Virus record (IMG/VR): IMGVR_UViG_3300028044_000061
Location: 1-26,430 of that record
Direction: 5' to 3' (one strand)
Source: a virus
Length of the DNA stretch: 26,430 nucleotides
Part shown: positions 5,396 to 11,528 of the stretch, one piece after another
Layout: each line of letters starts with the position of its first letter
Position numbering within the stretch: the first letter of the stretch is position 1
Program-made: the position numbers and the translations under genes
The notes under the pieces: model-generated
The model's database searches: none
Seen by the model: the letters and a program-made list of their open reading frames with translations, nothing else
What the model was told of the DNA's origin: nothing

Positions 5396-6078
5396 GAGTG
5401 ATTGAGATCTTTGTGTTTTTTTATAAAATCAACAACTTCTTGGATTGGTAAGTTTTCTAAAAAGTGTTCGGTCATTCCACGACCCATACTCATTTCAGTT
5501 AATGGTGCCTTATATTGTGAGAACTCTTTTAAAACTGCCCTTTCCAAGTTCCAAATATCTATGGACTTTCCAGACCATTCACCAAGAAGTTCTGCTGTTT
5601 CTTTTTTGCGATACAACCAACCTTTATAAGACCTACCAACTTTATACTTACCGTTGTGGAGTTTTATGAAATAGAGTTTATCTGGTCTTTCATTATCTTT
5701 TGGTCTCTGAAATCCAGACCAAGGTTGCCCATTAGCAGTTATTCTTTTTCTTGCTTGAGAATACTTTTCAAGTGTTTCTTGAGTATATGGTTTTGAGTTT
5801 CTTACTCCTTCAGGTCTACCACCAACTCCAGGACACTTTTTACCTTTGTTCCAGGGTGCTTTTTGGTGGGCAGGATTATTTTCTCCAAGTTTTGCTCTCC
5901 TGCGACAACAATAATTGCTATATTTTAACCCAGAAACTAATACTTCTCGTTCACCAGAACATTCACAATATACTTTTATTTTTTCTCTTTTAGTATGTGT
6001 TCTTATTTCTCCTCCATATTCTAAACCTCTATTTTCACAGAGTTCTTTTAGGTCATTAAAAGTATAAGTTCCTTTCAT
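5392..6078 (-). CDS. Free-standing homing endonuclease next to psbA (NUMOD3 plus GIY-YIG-like)
   Basis: 228 aa from the ATG at 6078. A Cys-rich N-terminal half (VYCECSG, YSNYCCRRRAK) is followed by a NUMOD3-like motif (GENNPAHQKAPWNKGKK). A C-terminal domain has the divergent GIY-YIG/T5orf172 pattern (KLYFIKLHNGKYKVGRSYKG, NLERAVLKEF, GMTEHF). A start at 6099 would put the ATG at the late promoter's start site. The ATG at 6078 has GGGAG 7 nt upstream and is preferred. It lies 89 nt downstream of the psbA stop. A free-standing endonuclease that targets a psbA intron site is known in cyanophage S-PM2 (F-CphI); whether this one does the same is inference. Confidence 0.8.
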   Translation of the reverse strand: MKGTYTFNDLKELCENRGLEYGGEIRTHTKREKIKVYCECSGEREVLVSGLKYSNYCCRRRAKLGENNPAHQKAPWNKGKKCPGVGGRPEGVRNSKPYTQETLEKYSQARKRITANGQPWSGFQRPKDNERPDKLYFIKLHNGKYKVGRSYKGWLYRKKETAELLGEWSGKSIDIWNLERAVLKEFSQYKAPLTEMSMGRGMTEHFLENLPIQEVVDFIKKHKDLNHS

Positions 6079-6102
6079 AAAACTCCCATAAGTTTCCATT
6101 AC

Positions 6103-6110
6103 TATTTATA
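6103..6110 (-). promoter_or_regulatory. T4-type late promoter TATAAATA
   Basis: Exact consensus on the minus strand, touching the U-tract of the psbA terminator. The expected start near 6097 leaves a leader of about 19 nt to the ATG at 6078. Confidence 0.8.
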
Positions 6111-6136
6111 AAAAAAGGAAACTCGTGAGAGTTTCC
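6111..6136 (-). terminator. Intrinsic terminator of psbA
   Basis: On the minus strand GGAAACTC-TCAC-GAGTTTCC (8-bp perfect stem) is followed by seven T, about 30 nt after the psbA stop. Confidence 0.92.
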
Positions 6137-6166
6137 TTAACAATATATTACTAGTTGAGTTTTATA

Positions 6167-6238
6167 TCAACCAATAGATGGTGCAGTCAAAGCAACAGTA
6201 GTTGTTTCGGTAGCAGCAAGGTCAAGAGGGAAATTGTG
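6167..6238 (-). CDS. psbA: psbA exon 6
   Basis: 24 codons including the stop: [23 protein letters not shown]. It contains the C-terminal Mn ligands (Asp and Ala of LDLA) and the C-terminal extension that is removed after Ala344 in other D1 proteins. Confidence 0.93.
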   Translation of the reverse strand, partial: HNFPLDLAATETTTVALTAPSIG

Positions 6239-9013
6239 CAAATGTGTTATCGTAGTGGTTCTTTATCCTCTACTTCTTACTATCACTAGTAAGTTCAGAC
6301 TATCTCTTCATCCTTATGTTTATTAAGGAGTCGGGCATTCGTGGATGGATTATTGTTGGGACTCACCACCTAGTCGTTAGACCTTTCAGAAAACTTTAAC
6401 CCTTTCTGACTTGGTACGGGATTGTCTCATAGAGAGTTTCCCCGTTTAACCCGATTTTACTTGTATTCATTACTGAATACCAACACCAACAAATCTAGCG
6501 TTGCGTTCATGCCGTTGTTGTTATCGTAAAGGCTCTTTATCCTTTACTTCTTACTGTCGCCAGTAAGACCAGACTATCTCTTCATCCGTTCTGGATGCTG
6601 GGCACTCGTGGGTAGATTATTGTTGGGACTCACTACCTAGTCGTTAGAGCTGCCAAGGAACTTAAACCCTCCTTGGATTGCTACGGGATTGTCTACTTGA
6701 GAGTTTCCCCGTTTAACCCAGTTTCGTCAAGGAATATTCCTATTCCAGGGTGACTACACTATTGAAATCACTTCCATTCCTAAGTTTGCCCTATTTAAAA
6801 TGTCAGCCCAAGTATTAATCACTCTACCTTGATGGTCAAGAATTGATTGATTAAAATTCAGTCCGTTGAGATTAAAAGATGAAACTGCAATCCCCATAGA
6901 GGCACACCAAATACCAATTACTGGCCAGGCAGCAAGGAAGAAGTGTAGTGAACGGGAATTATTAAACGAAGCATACTGAAATATCAAACGTCCAAAATAA
7001 CCATGAGCTGCACATATGTTATACGTTTCTTCTTCTTGTCCAAACTTATATCCATAGTTTTGTGACTCGGTTTCTGTGGTCTCACGAACCAATGAAGAGG
7101 TTACGAGGGAACCCCTATTGTACCTTATTTTCATAAGGAGTGGACTATATCATCAACCTATTTGTATTAGGTTGTCGGGCACTTAAACCTGTTATTAAGG
7201 GGACTAAACCCCTCAGGTAGTCTCTGAACCTTCCTTAGATGTATCTAAGGCTTGGATGCTGATTGCCATATCCATAAAGGACTTAGGGTTCCAGCAGTTC
7301 ACCCGATTTTCACTTTCTGATTACTCAGAAAGGGCACAGTTCCCTATGCATTGCAGAGAATAATGAACCACCGAAGACACCAGCAACACCTAACATATGC
7401 AGAGGATTCATCAGAATATTATGTTCCGCAGAAAATACTAGCATATAATTAAATGTACCAGAGATACCCAAAGGCATCGCATCACTAAAAGAACCTTGAC
7501 CGAAAGGATAGACCAAGAATACAGCAGAGGCAGCAGCAACAGGTGCTGAATACGCAATACAGATCCAAGGACGCATACCTAATCGATAGCTAAGTTCCCA
7601 TTCTCGTCCCATGTAAGCATAGATGCCAATGAGGAAGTGGAATATGATGAGCTGGAACGGGCCCCCGTTGTAGAGGAACTCATCAAGGGAAGCAGCTTCC
7701 CAAATTGGATAGAACGCATAATCCATAAGTTTCCTTACGGTGCTGACTATATCATCACCCTATATTGAGGGTGTCGGGCGCTAATGTCGTATTACAGGTC
7801 ACGCTTGACCAACCGACTAGTCGATGAACCTTCCACAGAAGTATCGTCTGTGGCTTGGCTGCTGATTGCCATATCCATAAAGGACTTAGGGTTCCAGCAG
7901 TTCACCCGATTTGCTTATACCATTACTGATATAAGGCACTCCTATTAAGAATGCAGTCCGATTGCGTTTGAGGAGGGGACGACCGCTCCTGAGATGATGT
8001 TGTTTCCATAGAGTAAAGATCCAGATACGGGTTCTCTTATGCCGTCGCTTGCATCTAACAAACAACCATATCATTAGACTTAGGTTGTTTCTGTTGATTT
8101 TCTTTTGTAAACTGGTTTATTCCTTTGGGATTTCCACCAGCACAAGTTCCATATTTTTTAAGTCTTGCTTCATAACCTAATTTAGACATTTCACTTCTTC
8201 CACCATTTTCTACCCACTCTTTCCAAGTTTGTAGATGAGAAATAGATTCCTTTATTCGTTCTCCTCTTCTTGCTCCCATATAAGGAAGTATTTTTTGTAG
8301 AACAAATAAAACTTTTTCTTTTTCCCCGATGTGAAGTGTATATACTTGTTTTCCGGTTACAGTTTTTCTTGTTGGTGAGAAATAAGATTTATCTAAAAGT
8401 TGACTTAACCTTTCGATAATGTCTTCATCTACCATAGAAATTTTTATAAAAGGTGATGGAGGAGTATTAGAAACTTCATAACGGTCTTTGGAACGATTAT
8501 CTATTCCAAAGTATCCTTCACCTTCTAATAAACCAGCAATCCAAGCAATATCAGTCTCTGTTAAGTTTAGCATTTTGGTTCTCAACTACTGTATTATTTA
8601 TACAACATTTGAGATAAAAATCAACAGTAAATGTGTGGACTATATCTTCACCCTTTAAAATTATTAAAGGGGCTGGGCACTTAAACCTGTTATTAAGGGA
8701 ACTATATCCCTCAGGTAGTCTCTGAACCTTTCTTAGATGTATCTAAGACTTGGCTGCTGATTGCCTTTCGGTTTCCAGCAATTCACCCAGTTTAGTCAAT
8801 ACTCTTACGAGTAAGGGACACCGATTAGTTAATGTCTACGGGAGGAGCTCCAATAAAAGCAATAATGAAGCAGGTTGTAGCAGCGAGTAGGGTTGGAATC
8901 ATAAGAACTCCAAACCAACCAACATATAAACGGTTGTCAGTTGAGGTTACCCATTGGCAGAATTGTTGCCAAGGGTTTGTTGTTTGTCTTTGTAAGGCAA
9001 TTGTAGCAGTCAT
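6167..9013 (-). CDS. psbA: Photosystem II D1 protein, six exons, five group I introns
   Basis: Joining 9013-8832, 8047-7951, 7714-7346, 7113-6767, 6512-6497 and 6238-6167 gives 360 uninterrupted codons, the normal D1 length. D1 sits in the thylakoid membrane, binds the photosystem II reaction-centre cofactors and most ligands of the Mn cluster; phage copies maintain photosynthesis during infection. The Mn-cluster and chlorophyll ligands are present: Asp in FSDAMPLG, Glu and His in AEHNILM, the next His in PLHMLG, His and Glu in MHERNAHN, Asp and Ala in PLDLA. Unusual changes are [15 protein letters not shown] for the usual FQAEHNILMHPFHML and [16 protein letters not shown] for IGIWFTALGVSTMAFN. 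A consensus-like early promoter (9176-9204) and a strong terminator frame it as its own unit. The start at 9013 is by homology; an in-frame ATG at 9059-9061 has a better ribosome site. Confidence 0.95.
6239..6496 (-). ncRNA. Group I intron 5 of psbA (258 nt, no ORF)
   Basis: The boundary is exon ...AACGCT followed by intron AGATTTG..., ending ...CATTTG before CACAAT. P1: exon CAACGCT pairs with GGTGTTG inside the intron, with U-G at the splice site. Core elements are present: ACGGGGAAACTC and ACAATCCCGT (P4 region), CTAACGACTAGG and GATGAAGAGATAGTCTG (P7 halves). ACAA of exon 6 can pair with TTGT near the guide (P10). It is closely related to intron 4. Confidence 0.88.
6497..6512 (-). CDS. 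psbA: psbA exon 5, 16-nt micro-exon
   Basis: 16 nt (GCATGAACGCAACGCT) encode the last base of Met plus HERNA, the conserved Mn-ligand segment His-Glu of D1. Without it the D1 frame and this motif are lost. Its first bases take part in P10 of intron 4 and its last seven in P1 of intron 5. Confidence 0.88.
6513..6766 (-). ncRNA. Group I intron 4 of psbA (254 nt, no ORF)
   Basis: Exon 4 ends ...GAAGTGAT and the intron begins TTCAATAG. P1: GTGAT pairs with GTCAC with U-G at the cut. The intron ends in ACG before GCATGAAC. Core segments match intron 5: ACGGGGAAACTC, ACAATCCCGT, CTAACGACTAGG, GATGAAGAGATAGTCTG. There is no reading frame of note. Confidence 0.88.
6767..7113 (-). CDS. psbA: psbA exon 4
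   Basis: 347 nt encoding [20 protein letters not shown] to LGMEV and two bases of the next Met: the stromal loop and transmembrane helix E region of D1, including the [10 protein letters not shown] quinone-site region. Frame-intact. Confidence 0.95.
7114..7345 (-). ncRNA. Group I intron 3 of psbA (232 nt, no ORF)
   Basis: It follows exon ...GCAATGCAT. P1: GCAT pairs with GTGC (U-G at the cut). It ends in G before GGTTCC, and GTTCC of exon 4 pairs with GGAAC of the intron (P10). Core: GAACTGCTGGAAC, AATCAGCATCCAAG, GTTCAGAGACTACC, GATGATATAGTCC. A stretch of more than 50 nt (7250-7312) is almost identical to intron 2. Confidence 0.9.
7346..7714 (-). CDS. psbA: psbA exon 3
   Basis: 369 nt (123 codons) from [14 protein letters not shown] to GGSLFSAMH: transmembrane helices B to D of D1, including the tyrosine-Z region and the Asp, Glu and His ligands. 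Frame-intact. Confidence 0.95.
7715..7950 (-). ncRNA. Group I intron 2 of psbA (236 nt, no ORF)
   Basis: It follows exon ...GGACTGCAT. P1: GCAT with GTGC, U-G at the cut. It ends in GCG before TTCTATCC. TTCTAT of exon 3 pairs with ATAGGA beside the guide (P10, one wobble). Core: GAACTGCTGGAAC, AATCAGCAGCCAAG, GTTCATCGACTAG, GATGATATAGTC. Confidence 0.9.
7951..8047 (-). CDS. psbA: psbA exon 2
   Basis: 97 nt encoding the end of Ile61, then [20 protein letters not shown] to AIGLH: the lumenal loop after helix A. It is in a different frame from the misleading 62-codon ORF over the same bases. Confidence 0.93.
8055..8573 (-). CDS. Intron-encoded LAGLIDADG homing endonuclease
   Basis: 172 aa from the ATG at 8573. 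A single LAGLIDADG motif ([17 protein letters not shown], residues about 9-25) carries the catalytic acid, so the enzyme probably works as a homodimer. It continues with a strand-rich domain ([40 protein letters not shown]) and a basic tail. A TTG at 8585 is in frame but lies in the predicted hairpin; the ATG has GAG 7 nt upstream. It should cut intronless psbA near the VDI-DG site and spread intron 1. The late promoter at 8595-8602 inside the intron gives it expression independent of psbA. Confidence 0.88.
   Translation of the reverse strand: MLNLTETDIAWIAGLLEGEGYFGIDNRSKDRYEVSNTPPSPFIKISMVDEDIIERLSQLLDKSYFSPTRKTVTGKQVYTLHIGEKEKVLFVLQKILPYMGARRGERIKESISHLQTWKEWVENGGRSEMSKLGYEARLKKYGTCAGGNPKGINQFTKENQQKQPKSNDMVVC
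8580..8614 (-). promoter_or_regulatory. Hairpin masking the endonuclease ribosome site
   Basis: On the minus strand TCTCAA (8614-8609) pairs with TTGAGA (8585-8580), and the inner TGTTGTAT pairs with ATACAGTA around loop AAATA, about 14 bp with one mismatch. It covers the GAG ribosome site. The late start near 8588 removes the 5' arm. Confidence 0.65.
8595..8602 (-). promoter_or_regulatory. T4-type late promoter TATAAATA inside intron 1
   Basis: Exact consensus on the minus strand, 22 nt before the ATG of the intron-encoded endonuclease. Confidence 0.78.
8832..9013 (-). CDS. psbA: psbA exon 1
   Basis: 182 nt encoding [20 protein letters not shown] to APPVD and two bases of Ile61: the D1 N-terminus and transmembrane helix A. 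Frame-intact. The upstream in-frame ATG at 9061 would add 16 residues ([16 protein letters not shown]). Confidence 0.92.
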
Positions 9014-9058
9014 TGAAATTAAAAGGGTAGTTATGAGTTCGGGGGAACGAACTAGTGA

Positions 9059-9175
9059 CATTATTCCTACACCACCCTCCAGTGTAGGTAAAAAGACGTA
9101 TTTGAATTCCCATAGGTCTTGGTTAACGGGAATGTAAGAAATCGTAAAGTTTTATCTTGATTTCCTAACTTATTT
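9059..9175 (-). promoter_or_regulatory. psbA 5' leader with ribosome-site hairpin
   Basis: The leader is about 110 nt. Near its 3' end CCTACAC (9088-9082) pairs with GTGTAGG (9072-9066), leaving GGAGG in the 9-nt loop, 6 nt before an in-frame ATG at 9061. A second stem is possible (ATTCCC with GGGAAT further upstream). No other gene was seen in 9014-9311. Confidence 0.55.
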
Positions 9176-9204
9176 AGTATAACAAAATCTTAATAAAAGG
9201 TCAA
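9176..9204 (-). promoter_or_regulatory. Early promoter of psbA, TTGACC-17-TATACT
   Basis: -35 at 9204-9199, 17-nt spacer, -10 at 9181-9176 on the minus strand. It is placed after the terminator of the structural operon, giving psbA its own early transcription. Confidence 0.85.
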
Positions 9205-9208
9205 TCAG

Positions 9209-9216
9209 CATAAATA
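9209..9216 (+). promoter_or_regulatory. Plus-strand late box CATAAATA, orphan
   Basis: CATAAATA on the plus strand with downstream bases (ctcatcttt) nearly the same as those at 19937-19954. No plus-strand gene follows, so it would give RNA antisense to the fibre genes or is a remnant. Confidence 0.35.
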
Positions 9217-9236
9217 CTCATCTTTATTTTTTTCAC

Positions 9237-9258
9237 AAAAAAAGGGGGCATATCCCCC
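9237..9258 (-). terminator. Intrinsic terminator of the fibre operon
   Basis: On the minus strand GGGGG-ATATG-CCCCC is followed by seven T, 54 nt after the stop of the 75-aa gene. Confidence 0.9.
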
Positions 9259-9311
9259 AATTTCTTTTAATTATATTGATATTAGTAAAACTTGTTTATA
9301 ATAATTTTTAG

Positions 9312-9539
9312 TTATTTATTATAAACACCACGAGGGAATAATTGACCTGATTCGGGTCTTCTACCTGTTAAAAATCCAGGAACCGCACCAGTAATTCCAC
9401 TACTTAAATTCCCAACACTTACTGTACCATTAGATGTTTCAATTGTTGGAGTAACAATTTGATTAACATAAGTAAGTGCAACAGTAGTTCCAAATCCAAC
9501 AATTGCAGTAGTTAATGCCGCAAAAGAATAATCTGCCAT
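9312..9539 (-). CDS. Small hypothetical protein at end of fibre operon
   Basis: 75 aa (MADYSFAALTTAIVGFGTTV). One weakly hydrophobic N-terminal segment (AALTTAIVGFGTTVALTYV) precedes a polar, glycine-rich tail ending RPESGQLFPRGVYNK. No recognised domain. The start overlaps the stop of the upstream 648-aa gene by one base (TAATG), indicating coupled translation. It is probably a virion or assembly component by position only. Confidence 0.7.
   Translation of the reverse strand: MADYSFAALTTAIVGFGTTVALTYVNQIVTPTIETSNGTVSVGNLSSGITGAVPGFLTGRRPESGQLFPRGVYNK
9313..9320 (-). promoter_or_regulatory. Late box AATAAATA at the end of the 75-aa gene
   Basis: AATAAATAACTAAAAA on the minus strand matches the element before the 648-aa gene (11499-11506), but only a terminator follows about 55 nt later. 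Confidence 0.4.
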
Positions 9540-11485
9540 TATACTGTTCTCGCACAGAAGAGAATACCACGAGTATTTGTGGTTTGATTATAAGAACCAG
9601 TAATCACAGTATAAACTTCAGAACCACTAATAGTAATTGTGTCTCCTTGCTGAATATTTGCGGATGCCGAAGTATAATGAAACTGAATTAGAACAAAATC
9701 ATCGGGCATATAATAAGGAACTGGAAGTAATTGACCGTTGAGTGGCAGTCCTTTTATCGCAGCATTAAAGTTGGCATCTGGTGATATTCTACCTTGTGGA
9801 GTTATATCAATATCATTATATCCACTAAATCCAAGAGGATTGTCATTAGATCGATAGTACATTCTTGCTGTATTAGTTTCCATCACTTGTGGATATGCAT
9901 TACTTTCAACAGTCCAATCAACATAATTTTCTTCACCTGATGCACTATATCCACGGTATTCTGAATATGGGAATTCGGCACTTCGTTTAATATTAGAATA
10001 CCTGTTATTATCTGTAGTTGTCAAATAAGTTCTAAATGTAATACTTGGATATTCTGTATTACCAGTTACTGGTATAATTCTTGTTAATCCACCAAGGAAT
10101 ACATGATTAAGATCCCAAATATTTGTAGTAAAATTATGAAAGAACCAAGTGTCAAAGGTATTACTTGTAAGATGAGTCGATGACAGGTTTGGAGATTTGT
10201 AAGAAAAAACAACAAATCTTGGATCAAGTCCAGATTTAAATAAATTCAAATCTAAAATATATCCAGTATTTGTTCCGTGATTTATTTGAGCAAGACGAGC
10301 ATAAGAATTTGTAATTTCTGCTGTCTCAAAAGAAGTTGTAGTATTAATAATTCCACCATAATGACCTGGAAAATCTAAGTTAGGTGCTCCTGCCATTCTT
10401 CTTTTGTTTGCTGTTCCACCGTGTCGATCAAAAGTATCTTGATTAAGAGTATCAGTATTACCATAATATTCCCCACCAGAATAAGAACTATATCCATTAA
10501 AAGTTACAATATCAAGAGTTCCTGCGGTATATTCTACAAAACCACGATATGTAGATCCATATCTTTTACCTGCCTGAATTTGGTGTTTTTGTACTCCCCA
10601 AGGATATGTACCACTTAATTGTTTATCCAAAAACGTACTTGTACTTCCAATACCAACAGGGGTTCGAGTACCACTACCATCCCATGGTTGAATAACTAAT
10701 TGTCCTAAAGTATGACCAATTCCACCAAGACTACCATTAGAATTTTTAAAAACATATGTGCCTGCCTGTCCAATTTTAGGTCTAAAAACACTAGTTGTGC
10801 CTAATGAAATAGTTGGAGCAATACCAGCAATCTGCCCAGCGGCGGCGCTACCAGCATTATAATCAGAACCTACAACTGGAAATGGAAGGGCAAGAGTGGG
10901 TTTATAATTATTATCATAATTAGTGTTACTATTCGCAATACTTACAACATCACCCTCATTTACGACCATAATTGTCTGACCGACACCAATAGCACCATTC
11001 CTATCATTTCCAGCAAAAATATACTTATAAATGCCATTAACAGTCGTCAGATTAGTTATCTTTATGGTGCTTGCCGTACCAGTAGTACCACCGGTTAGAG
11101 TTTCATTTACACAAACCTTAAATGATAAATCAGCAGCTCCACTTGAAATTCCACCAATACTGTCTCCATCAAGAACAACAAGTTCTCCTCCAGTATATCC
11201 ATATCCAGGACGATTTACAAGAATATATCTAACATTACTTGTATCTCTATAAACATAAAAACTCGCATCTGTTCCGACACCACTCGTAGATTTTTGTCTT
11301 ATATCATAATAAGTTTCGGCAACTGCTTTATTTCCACCTCCAAAAAAAGTTCCTAATCCGATTACTTGACCAGTTTGAGTTCCATCATTCCATCCTAGAG
11401 ATGTCATGGCAGTTTCCATCTGAGTAATAACATCAGATTTTGCCCATCCGGCATTAACTGTAAAAGTGCTTGTAGTAATTGCCAT
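9539..11485 (-). CDS. Tail or fibre structural protein, cyanophage type
   Basis: 648 aa, no membrane segment, rich in Gly, Thr, Ser, Asn and Tyr, consistent with a beta-rich virion protein. The N-terminus (MAITTSTFTVNAGWAKSDVI, TAMTSLGWNDG) and the long central part (YILDLNLFKSGLDPRFVVFS, TWFFHNF) look like a large cyanophage structural protein, but I cannot name a domain. It has its own late promoter and is followed by the coupled 75-aa gene. It lies directly after two repeat-bearing fibre genes, so a role in the distal tail or adhesion apparatus is likely. Confidence 0.75.
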   Translation of the reverse strand: MAITTSTFTVNAGWAKSDVITQMETAMTSLGWNDGTQTGQVIGLGTFFGGGNKAVAETYYDIRQKSTSGVGTDASFYVYRDTSNVRYILVNRPGYGYTGGELVVLDGDSIGGISSGAADLSFKVCVNETLTGGTTGTASTIKITNLTTVNGIYKYIFAGNDRNGAIGVGQTIMVVNEGDVVSIANSNTNYDNNYKPTLALPFPVVGSDYNAGSAAAGQIAGIAPTISLGTTSVFRPKIGQAGTYVFKNSNGSLGGIGHTLGQLVIQPWDGSGTRTPVGIGSTSTFLDKQLSGTYPWGVQKHQIQAGKRYGSTYRGFVEYTAGTLDIVTFNGYSSYSGGEYYGNTDTLNQDTFDRHGGTANKRRMAGAPNLDFPGHYGGIINTTTSFETAEITNSYARLAQINHGTNTGYILDLNLFKSGLDPRFVVFSYKSPNLSSTHLTSNTFDTWFFHNFTTNIWDLNHVFLGGLTRIIPVTGNTEYPSITFRTYLTTTDNNRYSNIKRSAEFPYSEYRGYSASGEENYVDWTVESNAYPQVMETNTARMYYRSNDNPLGFSGYNDIDITPQGRISPDANFNAAIKGLPLNGQLLPVPYYMPDDFVLIQFHYTSASANIQQGDTITISGSEVYTVITGSYNQTTNTRGILFCARTV

Positions 11486-11498
11486 TTATCTTTTTAGT

Positions 11499-11506
11499 TA
11501 TTTATT
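11499..11506 (-). promoter_or_regulatory. T4-type late promoter AATAAATA
   Basis: The minus strand reads AATAAATAACTAAAAAG and then ATG at 11485. The same downstream sequence ACTAAAAAG follows the late box at 24422-24429. Confidence 0.7.
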
Positions 11507-11528
11507 ACATTCATAATAGAAGTCTAAT

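Larger units (their letters stand above)
8048..8831 (-). ncRNA. Group I intron 1 of psbA (784 nt) with endonuclease gene
   Basis: Exon 1 ends GTAGACAT. P1: GACAT pairs with GTGTC (U-G at the cut). The intron ends GCAAG before CGACGGC, and exon CGA can pair with TCG next to the guide. Core: GAATTGCTGGAAAC, AATCAGCAGCCAAG, GTTCAGAGACTACC, GAAGATATAGTCC. The whole core lies 5' of the endonuclease ORF, whose stop is 6 nt from the 3' splice site. Confidence 0.9.

Noticed and set aside
7886-8074. 62-codon minus-strand frame
   Set aside because: It covers psbA exon 2 in the wrong frame plus intron 2; the D1 frame over the same bases is clear.
6167-9013. psbA as a broken pseudogene
   Set aside because: Every break has group I intron borders and cores, and the joined exons give a full D1 without stops or frameshifts.
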